64,000 nt of DNA from Paraflavitalea soli. Its GTDB lineage: Bacteria > Bacteroidota > Bacteroidia > Chitinophagales > Chitinophagaceae. Below, one piece after another: positions 17,441 through 26,488 of the stretch. The stretch lies in contig NZ_CP032157.1 in NCBI RefSeq assembly GCF_003555545.1, positions 2,050,546-2,114,545 of the forward strand, given 5' to 3'. Positions within the stretch are counted from its first letter, which is position 1; each line of letters begins with the position of its first letter. The position numbers were made by a program, and so were the translations under genes. A model generated the notes under the pieces. It was given only the letters and a program-made list of their open reading frames with translations, was not told the DNA's origin and searched no databases.

Positions 17441-17607
17441 AAAATTTTCTTAATCGCCTTGGCCCAATACGTCCCCAATACCTCAGCGCCCCCTCCTCCC
17501 TGAGTGATACTATCGCCAATAAATACAATGGCCACCTTGCGGGGAGGTTTTGCAAAGGCAAAAAGGATGATCACTAAGGTTGCGATGACAAGCTTCTTTG
17601 TGCGCAT
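17437..17607 (-). pseudogene. N-terminal remnant of an SGNH/GDSL hydrolase
   Basis: A 56-codon reading frame: a signal peptide (MRTKKLVIATLVIILFAFA), then KVAIVFIGDSITQGGGG, which is block I of SGNH/GDSL hydrolases with the nucleophile serine in GDS. The frame stops at TGA 26 residues after GDS. Blocks III and V (Gly/Asn and the Asp-x-x-His pair) are absent, so it cannot be a working esterase by itself. The stop overlaps the ATG of the CPBP protease as ATGA. It is either a truncated gene kept as a leader for the protease or a small exported peptide derived from a hydrolase. Confidence 0.7.
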
Positions 17608-17615
17608 ATGGTACC

Positions 17616-17623
17616 TAAAAATA
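17616..17623 (-). promoter_or_regulatory. Possible -7 element for the SGNH remnant / CPBP operon
   Basis: On the minus strand TATTTTTA (7 of 8 to TAnnTTTG) lies 8 nt before the ATG at 17607. Confidence 0.3.
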
Positions 17624-17715
17624 GCCCTTAATTCTTCAACTCCAGGCCAATGCAGCCATATTTCAGAACCTGGGCTTGAACAGCCTGCTGCATTTAGATG
17701 TAAATTGCAGTCATC

Positions 17716-18180
17716 ATGGAATCAACCTTTAGCATTTCGCTCATCTGTATGGCCCCCAACCGCCCTCCGCTCTCCCATAAAGTGACCGATTACCTGGTGC
17801 AATTCATCCGGGAGGAGATATTGGTGCCCAGACAGATCATACTGACAGATGAATGGAACATAGAACTGGCCATGATGTTTATGCCTCAAAATGAGTTCGG
17901 TCCGCATAAAGTAGACGTGTATGAACCCGATATCTATGATGATGTGAAGGTGAAGACCTATCCCATTGCCATACCACTGGCAACCATTCAGGCATCGGAG
18001 GAGCCCTACCTCAAGACGATCGAATTGATGTATGAAGGACTCTTCCTGTACTTTACAGCCTTTCATAAAAGCATACACGCACACTTTATGCAAGACCTCT
18101 GGGAAAAAATAAATTTCGACTATTTGCTTTCCTTACCCTATCCCGCCGATATCACTGAGCAGCAATACATAGGCGATTAA
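17716..18180 (+). CDS. Conserved-looking hypothetical protein, cytoplasmic
   Basis: A 154-residue soluble protein without signal peptide or transmembrane segment, not recognised. It is acidic to neutral with a mixed alpha/beta look: SISLICMAPNRPPLSH, a region rich in aromatic and acidic residues (KVDVYEPDIYDDVKVKTYPI), then a long amphipathic helix near LKTIELMYEGLFLYF. Size and composition resemble small immunity or accessory proteins, but no polymorphic-toxin gene is adjacent, so that remains only a thought. It runs toward the first copy of the structured repeat at 18194. Confidence 0.6.
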   Translation: MESTFSISLICMAPNRPPLSHKVTDYLVQFIREEILVPRQIILTDEWNIELAMMFMPQNEFGPHKVDVYEPDIYDDVKVKTYPIAIPLATIQASEEPYLKTIELMYEGLFLYFTAFHKSIHAHFMQDLWEKINFDYLLSLPYPADITEQQYIGD

Positions 18181-18193
18181 GCGCAGCAGCCAT

Positions 18194-18273
18194 CCGTGGA
18201 ACAAGTTGGAAGAAAAACAAAGAAAACTTCCCTGTTCCACGGGGAACCACAATATGGGGTTAAGTTTCACGTT
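18194..18273 (+). repeat. Structured direct repeat, copy 1
   Basis: An 80-bp element. CCGTGGAAC (18194-18202) pairs perfectly with GTTCCACGG (18234-18242) around an A-rich loop that holds a second stem (GGAAG/CTTCC, 18208-18231). A conserved tail follows: positions 18233-18254 are identical to 19956-19977 and TAAGTTTCACGTT (18261-18273) recurs at 19984-19996. It lies 38 bp before the next gene. Confidence 0.8.
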
Positions 18274-18310
18274 ACGAACTCAAATTAACTAACCCCTCAA
18301 TCCCCAACCT

Positions 18311-19897
18311 TTGATACCAAGTTCAGTTTGCAATCCGGCACCGCTGTGCCCCGCTTCCTCTATTAGAAAGATCATCTGTGCGCTGTTTTTTATGTTGATC
18401 ATCCTCTTGCCAGGCACTCACACCTATGCGCAGGTCTTTAAAACATCAGTCTCTGAAACCTTTAAATCACCAGGCCCGGCTGCTTACCGCAAAATAGGCA
18501 GCGACTTCCTTTCCCTGGAGCGGGACAATGGCAAAGCCCTGTTTGGCTATACTTTCAAGTTGCACAAGGTAAAGTTTGGTCTCACCCTGCGCAGGTACGA
18601 CAGCGCCATGAACCTGATCAAAGAGCAACCCTTGCTGGGCGGTGAAAAGAAATCAGGCCCCTTCCCTCCCTACCTGGGCTCTTTCAATGGTAAATTATAC
18701 ATCCTTTACTTCCTGTATGAAAAAGAAGAGGAAGATGTGAAACTGATCATGGCTGATGTCGATCCAATTACCCTGACTATGACAGGCGAAAAAGAATTAC
18801 TGACCATGGATCAGAAGAATACCGGCCTGATTAAAACATGGGAAGCCTATACCAATTTGAACATACAGATCGCAGGCGCTCCCGACAACTCCCGGTTACT
18901 ACTCTGGTGGGCATCTGAACTCAATAACCAGTTTTCTTACTGCATCCTGGATCGCAACCTGACGCTTGTCAGTAAAAAATACGAGACCGTTAAGGAGGCC
19001 ACTGAACTATACAAGTTTTCCGGTTGCCTGGACAACGAGGGGCACGTGTATATAAGTTACCGGTTTAGCAAAGCAGAGGGCGAATGGAAGAACAAAGTAG
19101 CCATCTATGACAACGATAAGAAAGTAAAGGAACATGAAATTAAGACGCAGGTTGGTTCGCTGTTTCAGATCCAGCTGGTGGCTTCGAGAAAAGATAAGCT
19201 GGTGCATATTGCTGGCACCTATAGTGAAAAGCCCTCGAAACTGAACGGCATCTTTCACCAAACCATCAATACTTCCGATAAGTCCCTTAATCCGGCTGCC
19301 TCCATCCCCTTCCCTGCTTCATTGGTTGAACAGTTTGATAAAGACAGCTGGGGTAGTACTAAAGAGAAAAACTACGGCATTGATCCACTCACCTTCAATA
19401 GCTATGCCTTGGAAGATGGCCGCCTTGCCATGGTCGGAGAATTCAGAAAAACCACCCGTACTGAAAGAGCGCAATACGATGCTTCAGGAAGCCTGCTGTA
19501 TGCACTTGTTGATGGCAAAACCGCAATAACCGGTTCTGTTCCCAAATACCGGGTAAGCGCCGGCAGCACCATTGGCGATTCTTACGCAGCTTTTCCTTAC
19601 AAAAACACCCTCCTGGTTTTCTACAATGATAATGAACCCAACCTTGCCCGCGATATTACCAAGCCACCCGTGCCCTTCAGTGAATATAAAAGATCTGTGC
19701 TGGCCGTGGCCTTTATGAACGGAGATGGTGTCATTAAGCGGCAAGGTATCTTAGACCTTACCAAAGAGGGATTTCTGGCCATTGGAGAAAGCGTTCAACC
19801 ACTTGCCTGGAATAAGTTAATGGTACCCATCTACAAGATCAAGGGATTGGGCGGTGTGGGTAATGATAGAAAATGGAGTACAGTCAATATTGAATAG
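18311..19897 (+). CDS. Exported protein of unknown function
   Basis: A 528-residue protein, probably starting with the TTG at 18311, because this gives a full signal peptide (RKIICALFFMLIILLPGTHTYAQ); an ATG at 18392 would cut into it. After cleavage, at about residue 41, the protein is beta-rich with repeated short strands and conserved-looking segments (FNGKLYILYFLYEKEEED, NSRLLLWWASE, GHVYISYRFSKAEGEW), which suggests a propeller-like or all-beta periplasmic or surface fold. I do not recognise the family. The gene is flanked on both sides by copies of the same 80-bp structured repeat, which makes it look like a defined insertable or duplicated unit. Confidence 0.75.
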   Translation: MIPSSVCNPAPLCPASSIRKIICALFFMLIILLPGTHTYAQVFKTSVSETFKSPGPAAYRKIGSDFLSLERDNGKALFGYTFKLHKVKFGLTLRRYDSAMNLIKEQPLLGGEKKSGPFPPYLGSFNGKLYILYFLYEKEEEDVKLIMADVDPITLTMTGEKELLTMDQKNTGLIKTWEAYTNLNIQIAGAPDNSRLLLWWASELNNQFSYCILDRNLTLVSKKYETVKEATELYKFSGCLDNEGHVYISYRFSKAEGEWKNKVAIYDNDKKVKEHEIKTQVGSLFQIQLVASRKDKLVHIAGTYSEKPSKLNGIFHQTINTSDKSLNPAASIPFPASLVEQFDKDSWGSTKEKNYGIDPLTFNSYALEDGRLAMVGEFRKTTRTERAQYDASGSLLYALVDGKTAITGSVPKYRVSAGSTIGDSYAAFPYKNTLLVFYNDNEPNLARDITKPPVPFSEYKRSVLAVAFMNGDGVIKRQGILDLTKEGFLAIGESVQPLAWNKLMVPIYKIKGLGGVGNDRKWSTVNIE

Positions 19898-19918
19898 AGG
19901 GAAGATACTAACGGAGCC

Positions 19919-19996
19919 CCGTGGAATACTTGTGAAAAAACAAACAAAAATGCAGTGTTCCACGGGGAACCACAATACAGTTCTAAGTTTCACGTT
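19919..19996 (+). repeat. Structured direct repeat, copy 2
   Basis: A 78-bp copy of the element at 18194-18273. The outer stem is kept (CCGTGGAAT at 19919-19927 against GTTCCACGG at 19957-19965; the one change from copy 1 still allows a G-U pair), the loop is again A-rich but diverged, and the tail sequence is nearly identical. It lies 21 bp after the upstream gene. Confidence 0.8.
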
Positions 19997-20109
19997 GTGC
20001 ATCATTTTTGACATTGGTCAAATTTGTCTGAATTTCTGATGCCTTCAAACAATAAATGGAATGATTGGCCGTTGGAACTTACAATCTACTTGATTAGCAC
20101 TTATCCTAC

Positions 20110-21576
20110 CTACAACATGGGCGCTACCAGTCTGGCCGTTTTTTCAGCTATTTCAAAATACCAGGGACGTGCATCCCAGGCAATGGGATCGATCTTTTCC
20201 GCGCCTTTCAGGTCTTCATAAAAGACACTGCGCAGTTCAGTAGCCACCGCTTCATCGTACACAATAGCATTCACTTCAAAGTTGAGGTCAAAACTGCGGT
20301 AGTCCATATTGGCCGTTCCAACAATAGCCACTTTACTGTCGGTCACAACCGTCTTGGCATGTACAAATCCTTTTTGGTATTGGTATATTTCTACGCCGGC
20401 CTTCAACAACTCTCCATAATATGACCGTGCAGCCGTATTGACAAATACAGAATCAGACACACCGGGCACCAGCAGTTTTACTTTCAATCCACTCAGCGCA
20501 GATACGATCAATGCTTCCAGGATGCTTTCACCAGGTATAAAATAAGGGGTGGTGATCAGTATTTCTTCTTGCGCCAGGAAGATAGCCTGCAGCAAGGAAA
20601 ACAAAATGGTAGGCCTGTCTGAGTCGGGACCACTGGCCGCCATTTGGACCAGCTTGTTGCCTTTGGGCGCCATGATATGGACCTTGGGAAAGAAGAGGTG
20701 ATCGGGCTCCAAGTGCTCATTGGCACAAAAGTTCCAGTCCGCCAGGAACAGGTATTGCAGGTAATGTACACCCGGGCCGTCAATACGCAGGTGCGTATCG
20801 CGCCAGAAGAGTTTGTTGGGATCGCCGGCGTCGTTTGTATTATTGATGTACCGGTTGCTGACGTTGATGCCGCCTACAAAGCCTGTTTCCCCATCCACTA
20901 CAATGATCTTGCGGTGATTGCGGTAGTTGAGGCGGTTGGCCAGCGCAATGAAAATGATCTTGTGAAAAGGAAATACTTTCACACCACCTGCTCTGAGCCG
21001 GCGCACCATTTTCTTACGGATGGAACGGCTGCCAAAATCATCATAAATAAAGCGCACCTCCACTCCTTCCCTGGCTTTCCGGATCAGGATCTGTTCGATC
21101 GCCTGACCTATCTCATCATCTTCATAGATGTAATATTCAATGTGAATATGGTGTTTAGCCTGTTCCAGCGCTTTCAATACTTCGGGAAACTTTTGCTCTC
21201 CGTTTACCAGCACCTTTACGGCATTGTTGGCCGTGAGGGGACTCATATTGTCTTTCAGCAGCAGGCGGGCCAGTTCACGATTATCGGCAATAGCCGGGTT
21301 CTTTTTTTCCAGGTTGTGCATGGAGTACTGAAAGATCTCCTGGTATACTTGCTGTTCCAGGTTATTGTCCCGGATCAGTTTCTTATTGTAGATCTTTCTT
21401 TTCCGGTAGTTGATGCCAAAGGAAAAGTAGATGAAGATACCGGCGATAGGAAGAAAAATAACCAGCAGCATGTAGGCTACTGTTTTGGTAGTGCTGCGCG
21501 TATCATAGATAATGCGCAGGCAAACGAGTACCACTACAATGACATATACAATTTCGTAAGCGAGTAACCAGTTCAT
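20110..21576 (-). CDS. cls: Cardiolipin synthase (phospholipase D family)
   Basis: A 488-residue inner-membrane enzyme that joins phosphatidyl groups to make cardiolipin. Two N-terminal transmembrane helices (about 3-25 and 34-54) are followed by two phospholipase D domains, each with an HKD motif: HRKIIVVDGETGFVGGINV near residue 220 and HAKTVVTDSKVAIVGTANMD near 400. Length and arrangement match bacterial ClsA-type enzymes. It is convergent with the unknown exported gene and apparently monocistronic. Confidence 0.96.
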   Translation of the reverse strand: MNWLLAYEIVYVIVVVLVCLRIIYDTRSTTKTVAYMLLVIFLPIAGIFIYFSFGINYRKRKIYNKKLIRDNNLEQQVYQEIFQYSMHNLEKKNPAIADNRELARLLLKDNMSPLTANNAVKVLVNGEQKFPEVLKALEQAKHHIHIEYYIYEDDEIGQAIEQILIRKAREGVEVRFIYDDFGSRSIRKKMVRRLRAGGVKVFPFHKIIFIALANRLNYRNHRKIIVVDGETGFVGGINVSNRYINNTNDAGDPNKLFWRDTHLRIDGPGVHYLQYLFLADWNFCANEHLEPDHLFFPKVHIMAPKGNKLVQMAASGPDSDRPTILFSLLQAIFLAQEEILITTPYFIPGESILEALIVSALSGLKVKLLVPGVSDSVFVNTAARSYYGELLKAGVEIYQYQKGFVHAKTVVTDSKVAIVGTANMDYRSFDLNFEVNAIVYDEAVATELRSVFYEDLKGAEKIDPIAWDARPWYFEIAEKTARLVAPML

Positions 21577-21701
21577 GTAAGAAACACCGGTAAAGTTGGG
21601 TGAATGATTAATTGGCGCCTCTAAGGTAGAGGAAATTTGCTGGTCGCAATTACCCCCCTAATTTGCCTTATCATCCCCCCGTCAGTGACAGATCAAGTTT
21701 T

Positions 21702-21709
21702 TAGCTTTG
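21702..21709 (+). promoter_or_regulatory. -7 promoter element of the DoxX gene
   Basis: TAGCTTTG matches TAnnTTTG, 19 nt before the ATG at 21729. No convincing -33 element is seen. Confidence 0.45.
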
Positions 21710-21728
21710 TTCTATCAAAATAACAGTC

Positions 21729-22151
21729 ATGAAAAAAACAAACATTCTCTTCTGGATCTTTACAGGTCTTTTTGCAGCCTTTATGGCTTCCGGTGCTATT
21801 TTCGATATCATCAGTCACCCCATGGCAGTGCAGGGCATGCATACCGAGTTGGGATACCCGCTTTATTTTATCCCCTTTATTGGCGTGGCTAAATTCCTTG
21901 GAGCTGTTGTCATTCTGCTGCCCGGGTTTCACCGCATCAAAGAGTGGGCATACGCGGGCTTTGCCTATGACCTCATTGGCGCCACCTACTCTATTTTAGC
22001 TATAGGAAAGCCTGACTGGGTAGGCATGTTAATACCCCTGGCCTTATTGGCAGTTGCCTATATCTATTATAACAAAAGGAAGAAATTACAGGCACAGGCC
22101 AAAGTAGCCCCACGCGCTGAAGGCACCTTGGTGACGAGCGCCATGGCGTAA
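21729..22151 (+). CDS. DoxX-like family membrane protein
   Basis: A 140-residue protein with four predicted transmembrane helices (about 6-28, 46-68, 75-93 and 98-116). It carries the DoxX-like signatures GYPLYFIPFIGVAKFLGAVVIL and EWAYAGFAYDLIGA. Such proteins are small four-helix membrane proteins of mostly unknown function, some linked to quinone-dependent oxidation. Basic and small residues make up the C-terminal tail. It is monocistronic, with its own -7 element and two hairpins downstream. Confidence 0.85.
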   Translation: MKKTNILFWIFTGLFAAFMASGAIFDIISHPMAVQGMHTELGYPLYFIPFIGVAKFLGAVVILLPGFHRIKEWAYAGFAYDLIGATYSILAIGKPDWVGMLIPLALLAVAYIYYNKRKKLQAQAKVAPRAEGTLVTSAMA

Positions 22152-22165
22152 TCAATAATATCTCA

Positions 22166-22205
22166 AATGGGTTTAGCCTGGTGAAGCATGCGGGCTAAAC
22201 CCATT
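22166..22205. repeat. Hairpin with GGGTTTAGC stem, second copy
   Basis: AATGGGTTTAGC at 22166-22177 pairs perfectly with its complement at 22194-22205. The stem shares the GGGTTTAGC core with the hairpin at 4137-4179 and sits in the same place, just behind a gene. Confidence 0.65.
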
Positions 22206-22277
22206 ATCATTCAAAAACAGGTCAGAATATCTGTTTACTAAACAAGGGTATTTATATCCCAGAGGCAGTATTAATAG

Positions 22278-22305
22278 AAAATGCCCGCTCTATCGCGGGC
22301 ATTTT
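22278..22305. terminator. Bidirectional intrinsic terminator
   Basis: AAAATGCCCGC at 22278-22288 pairs with its complement at 22295-22305 across a 6-nt loop. It has an A tract on one side and T on the other, between the convergent DoxX and TonB-receptor genes. Confidence 0.9.
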
Positions 22306-22358
22306 AGCCGAAAGTCTAGCAAAAAATATCTTGGTTATCTTATTTCATATATCATGAC

Positions 22359-25319
22359 CTAGAATACATTGTAAGCAAAGGATACATAGTATATCCCGCC
22401 CACATAAGGATTGCCCAGGGCACTGTAATAGTATTTATTCAGCAGGTTGGAAGCACCCAGCTTAACAATACTGCGGATCTTCTGGAGCTTATAGCTGATC
22501 TGTCCATCCAGCGAACCGAATGAAGGAATCCTGCCTGCAGCAAAAGTACCTTCCCAATCTACATCATCCTGCCAGCGGTACACAAAGTTGAAACCCCAGG
22601 GCCCCTTGTCGATACCATCATTACCTACACCTACGTTAAACCGCACTTTGGGGGTATTGAAGAAGGTAACAAGACCTGCAGGTACATCACGCAGCTGATC
22701 GCCCGATACATTGGCCCGGAAACTATAACCACCACGCGCCTGGTATTCTGCTCCTATTCCCCATCCGATGGCTTTTACATTGTTATCAGAGTTCTCAGGA
22801 TAAGAATAGTTTTCAGTGGTCAGCGGATTGGCAACATTGGTTACAGGAGGAAAGGACGCCCTGCCTACTGCCCTACGACCAATGAAATTCTTGTACTCGC
22901 AATAATACACATAAGCATCCACCAGCAATCTTTTGGTGGGTAATCCACGGTAACCAAATTCATAGGAGTTGGCCGTTTCGGGCTTCAACTCTTTAAAGGG
23001 GGCTATTTGCAGTAATCCCGGGTTGGGTGTACCAGCTGCAACCGATTGACGGAAAGCGCCAATGCTTTCAGCCGTATATACGGGGTTGGTATCAAAGTGG
23101 TAATAAGTTTGAAAGGAGGGCAAGCCACCAATCAATTTAGCACCGGGCGTATTCAGGTTGATGTACTGGTCCTGCGTTGTGGGAAAGCGGTAAGCAGTCT
23201 GGAAAGAGAGACGCAGGTTGTTGTCTTTGGCTACGCTCACCAACGCGGTAACACGGGGGGTAAAGCGGCCGGTAAAATTCTCGTTCTTATCATAGCGGCC
23301 CGAAGCGGTCAGCTTCAGTACATCGTTGAACAATCGTTTCTGCAACTGGATATAGCCGCCATATTCAGTAATATCGATCGGACCGGAGGTATCTGCAAAA
23401 ATGGTCCCTTGGGAATTGAGGTGGTAAACACGGTAGTTGGCACCTACCATCACTTCCACCACTTTTACATAATCGCTCAGGTTCAATTGACCTTCTACAT
23501 GGTAAAGGGCCGATTTATCAGCAAATTTGGCTCCCCCAACAGAGGAGGTTTTATCGTTGATATTAGTGTTGATCGCTCTGGTGAGGGCATTGTCAAAGGC
23601 GGTGGTACCTGGCAATAACCTGCCAGTCTCAGCAGCACCTCTTGCGGCGCCATGGGCCTGCGCATCGGGGAAAGCCGGCAAAAAGGTGCCTGGGGTGGCG
23701 CCAGGTATGATACCTAGCCTGGCAGCTCCGTAAGTACCGGTATATTGCTGGAACCAGGTGCCATTGGGTTTCCATAAATTATTGACTGCAAAGGCTGCGG
23801 TAGTAGCCGTATAGGAATCCCCGGAATTTTCCTGGGTAGTATAGGCCCTTACAAACCAGTTCTTGCCCTTCACCTCGGCTGAATATTGGCCCAGTTTAAA
23901 GTTTTTGAGGGAATAGCGGTCGGCCCCGGTATATACGGTAGTACCCGTACCCCAATAGGCCAACAGGGAAGCCTCAATATTGTTGGAGATCTTGTAATAC
24001 AGACCGGCATTGAGTTTCACGCTATAAGCATCATAATCTACCAGGTCCTGTTCCGCATAGCCGGTACGGCTTACCAGTTGCGCCCCGAAGGTATTCTTAT
24101 AGGCATTGGTAGGCACTGGGCTGGAAGGGATCAGCAATGGCAGAGCAGAAGCATAGGGGGCCAATGCGGGATTGGAACCAAAAGCGATTGCAATCTGCTG
24201 GGGTGTAAAATTTGCTGCAATCATACCGTCAAGGGCCGTCAATATAGCGCCACCGCCGCCGGCTGCTATCTGCCCCCGGGCTACCTGTGCCAGGCTGTTC
24301 ATGCTCACGCTGGCCTCATCGCCATATACATTAATACCGTCATAATTATTATCTGATTGGCGGGTGCCGTCTTTTACTGAGCTTAGTACGTTGTTGCGGG
24401 CCAGGTTGCGGGTGTCATTAGCCTGCCAGTCCTGGGCCGATACAAACTGGCCGCCGATCTTAAAGGCCAGCTTTTCGCTGATCTTTTTGCCCCAGCGGAA
24501 AGACCAGTCATAATAAGGAGCGGTAGGCCGCTGGTGGCTATTGACATGGTTGATCCCTTGTTTAATCTGGAAACTGAGGCCCTGGTACTTAAAAGGATTC
24601 TTACTCGTCATGAGTAAAGTGCCCGTCATACCGCCCGATCCATACAGGGCGGAAGAAGCGCCTTGCAGTAATTCGATGTTATCGATATCCAGTTCGGTAG
24701 GCCCTGTAATAATACCTACAGAAAAGTTGAGGGCAGGCGCCTGGTTGTCCATTCCATCCACCAGCTGGTTGAAGCGAAGGTTACCACTGCCATTAAAGCC
24801 CCGTGTACTGAGGGTATTAAAAGTAATACTGGATGTGGTCATATCCACGCCTTTGAAATTGGCCATTCCCTGGTAAAAACTGGGAGCAGCAGAAGAGCGC
24901 ACATTCGCAGCACTCATACGTTCGATGGAGACAGGCGATTCAAGGATTCTTTCCGCCACGCGGCTGGCTGAAACGACCACTTCAAGACCGAGCACGGAAG
25001 TAGGTACAAAACTTACTTCCACCACATCAGAAGCATTCGATACGTTTACTTCCTGTGATTCATATCCGATAGAACTAAACACCAGGGTTAAGGGTGGACG
25101 TTGACTGGTAATGAGTCTGAAATTTCCACGTTCGTCTGAAAATGTTCCGGTTGAAGAACCTTTTACAGTGACGGAAACGGCCGGTACAACATCCTTGTTG
25201 GTACTGTTGCGGATATTTCCGGTTATCGTGTAGGTTTGTAGTTGGGCATGGGTATTGGCAGCAAAAAACAATAAGAGCATGTTCAGGAAAGCCGCCAGAA
25301 AACGGTAGCTTCTTCTCAT
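22359..25319 (-). CDS. TonB-dependent outer-membrane receptor
   Basis: A 986-residue receptor. The signal peptide (FLAAFLNMLLLFFAANTHAQ) is followed by a carboxypeptidase-regulatory-like domain (about 30-110), then the plug (VVVSASRVAERILESPVSIE, GVDMTTSSITFNTLSTRGFN, SSALYGSGGMTGTLLMTSKNP in parts) and a barrel ending in aromatic VSFAYNVF. Unlike the other two receptors here it is not of the SusC length or type and has no SusD partner, so it is more like classic siderophore, metal or cofactor receptors. No riboswitch or Fur-like site was identified in the 147-bp upstream gap. Confidence 0.92.
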   Translation of the reverse strand: MRRSYRFLAAFLNMLLLFFAANTHAQLQTYTITGNIRNSTNKDVVPAVSVTVKGSSTGTFSDERGNFRLITSQRPPLTLVFSSIGYESQEVNVSNASDVVEVSFVPTSVLGLEVVVSASRVAERILESPVSIERMSAANVRSSAAPSFYQGMANFKGVDMTTSSITFNTLSTRGFNGSGNLRFNQLVDGMDNQAPALNFSVGIITGPTELDIDNIELLQGASSALYGSGGMTGTLLMTSKNPFKYQGLSFQIKQGINHVNSHQRPTAPYYDWSFRWGKKISEKLAFKIGGQFVSAQDWQANDTRNLARNNVLSSVKDGTRQSDNNYDGINVYGDEASVSMNSLAQVARGQIAAGGGGAILTALDGMIAANFTPQQIAIAFGSNPALAPYASALPLLIPSSPVPTNAYKNTFGAQLVSRTGYAEQDLVDYDAYSVKLNAGLYYKISNNIEASLLAYWGTGTTVYTGADRYSLKNFKLGQYSAEVKGKNWFVRAYTTQENSGDSYTATTAAFAVNNLWKPNGTWFQQYTGTYGAARLGIIPGATPGTFLPAFPDAQAHGAARGAAETGRLLPGTTAFDNALTRAINTNINDKTSSVGGAKFADKSALYHVEGQLNLSDYVKVVEVMVGANYRVYHLNSQGTIFADTSGPIDITEYGGYIQLQKRLFNDVLKLTASGRYDKNENFTGRFTPRVTALVSVAKDNNLRLSFQTAYRFPTTQDQYINLNTPGAKLIGGLPSFQTYYHFDTNPVYTAESIGAFRQSVAAGTPNPGLLQIAPFKELKPETANSYEFGYRGLPTKRLLVDAYVYYCEYKNFIGRRAVGRASFPPVTNVANPLTTENYSYPENSDNNVKAIGWGIGAEYQARGGYSFRANVSGDQLRDVPAGLVTFFNTPKVRFNVGVGNDGIDKGPWGFNFVYRWQDDVDWEGTFAAGRIPSFGSLDGQISYKLQKIRSIVKLGASNLLNKYYYSALGNPYVGGIYYVSFAYNVF

Positions 25320-25430
25320 GATGGCAGTTTTTGTTTATGTATTATACTAATCTACGTATTGTAATCATTAAGTTAAAATTTAATTTTTAAACAAATACGT
25401 CCTGATTGTGCATATCTCAGCCATTCTTTT

Positions 25431-25462
25431 TTTCCACCATTTGACCGCCTGCTCTATATTCG
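25431..25462 (+). promoter_or_regulatory. Promoter of purC, near-leaderless
   Basis: TTTC (25431-25434), a 20-nt spacer, then TATATTCG (25455-25462, 7 of 8 to TAnnTTTG). Only 4 nt separate this box from the ATG. Confidence 0.45.
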
Positions 25463-25466
25463 CGCC

Positions 25467-26393
25467 ATGAATGCCTATCAATTCCCCGGACAGACCAAAT
25501 TCTACAAGGGTAAGGTGCGTGATGTGTACACTATTCAGGACGAATGGCTGGTCATGATCGCCTCCAACCGCATATCTGCATTTGATGTAATATTACCCCG
25601 ACCCATACCCTATAAAGGACAGGTTTTAAATCAAATCGCTGCTTACATGCTGGAAGCGACACGCGATATTTGTCCTAATTGGTTACTGGACGTGCCGGCT
25701 CCCAACGTATCGATCGGTCAGAAATGTGAGCCTTTTAAGATAGAAATGGTGGTACGGGGTAACCTTACCGGTCATGCCTGGCGCACCTATGCCAGTGGGA
25801 AAAGAACACTTTGCGGTGTCATATTACCGGAAGGCATGCGCGAAAATGACTATTTCCCCACCCCCATCATCACCCCTTCTACCAAAGCAGAGGCCGGCCA
25901 TGATGAGGATATTTCCAAAGAAGAGATCATTGCACAGGGACTGGCCACGGAAGCTGACTGGAAAATACTGGAACATTATACCCTGGCTTTATTTGCCCGT
26001 GGTAAAGAGATTGCCGCCAAACAAGGACTGATCCTGGTAGATACCAAATATGAATTTGGCAAGATCAAGGATGCCATATACCTGATGGATGAGATCCATA
26101 CACCTGACTCTTCCCGCTATTTCTATGCAGACGGATTCGAAGAGCGGCAGGCCAAAGGTGAAAGGCAGCTCCAGCTGAGTAAAGAATTTGTACGGGAATG
26201 GCTGATCGCTAATAATTTCATGGGCAAGGAAGGCCAAACTGTTCCCCACATGACTGATGAATGGATCGATACCATCAGCCGCCGCTATATACAGCTGTAT
26301 GAAAAAGTGATCGGGAAACAGTTTGTACCGGAAGCGTTGAGCGAACAAGAGATCAACGACAGGATCCTGAAGGCATTGGAAAAACTGAAATAG
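25467..26393 (+). CDS. purC: Phosphoribosylaminoimidazole-succinocarboxamide synthase
   Basis: A 308-residue SAICAR synthetase that joins aspartate to CAIR using ATP in purine biosynthesis. The start [21 protein letters not shown] has the glycine-rich nucleotide-binding KGKVRD. Next come SNRISAFD (about residues 33-40), the conserved [17 protein letters not shown], and DTKYEFG with [11 protein letters not shown] near 190-215, the two family signature regions. It is of the longer form (about 300 residues), as usual in Bacteroidota, and monocistronic. The start is fixed by the near-leaderless promoter and the canonical N-terminus. Confidence 0.97.
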   Translation: MNAYQFPGQTKFYKGKVRDVYTIQDEWLVMIASNRISAFDVILPRPIPYKGQVLNQIAAYMLEATRDICPNWLLDVPAPNVSIGQKCEPFKIEMVVRGNLTGHAWRTYASGKRTLCGVILPEGMRENDYFPTPIITPSTKAEAGHDEDISKEEIIAQGLATEADWKILEHYTLALFARGKEIAAKQGLILVDTKYEFGKIKDAIYLMDEIHTPDSSRYFYADGFEERQAKGERQLQLSKEFVREWLIANNFMGKEGQTVPHMTDEWIDTISRRYIQLYEKVIGKQFVPEALSEQEINDRILKALEKLK

Positions 26394-26488
26394 GAAAGAG
26401 GCAAAAGCCAGTCTGGCAGGACCTGGGTAAACCGGCAACCACCCTGGAACAATACGCCCCCAGGGCTGTGAAAAGCCTTTATATCGAC

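Noticed and set aside
17716-18180. Immunity protein of a polymorphic toxin system
   Set aside because: No toxin gene or secretion marker lies next to it; the resemblance is only in size and composition.
20644-21567. 307-codon + strand frame opposite cardiolipin synthase
   Set aside because: Shadow of cls, whose two HKD motifs prove the minus-strand frame.
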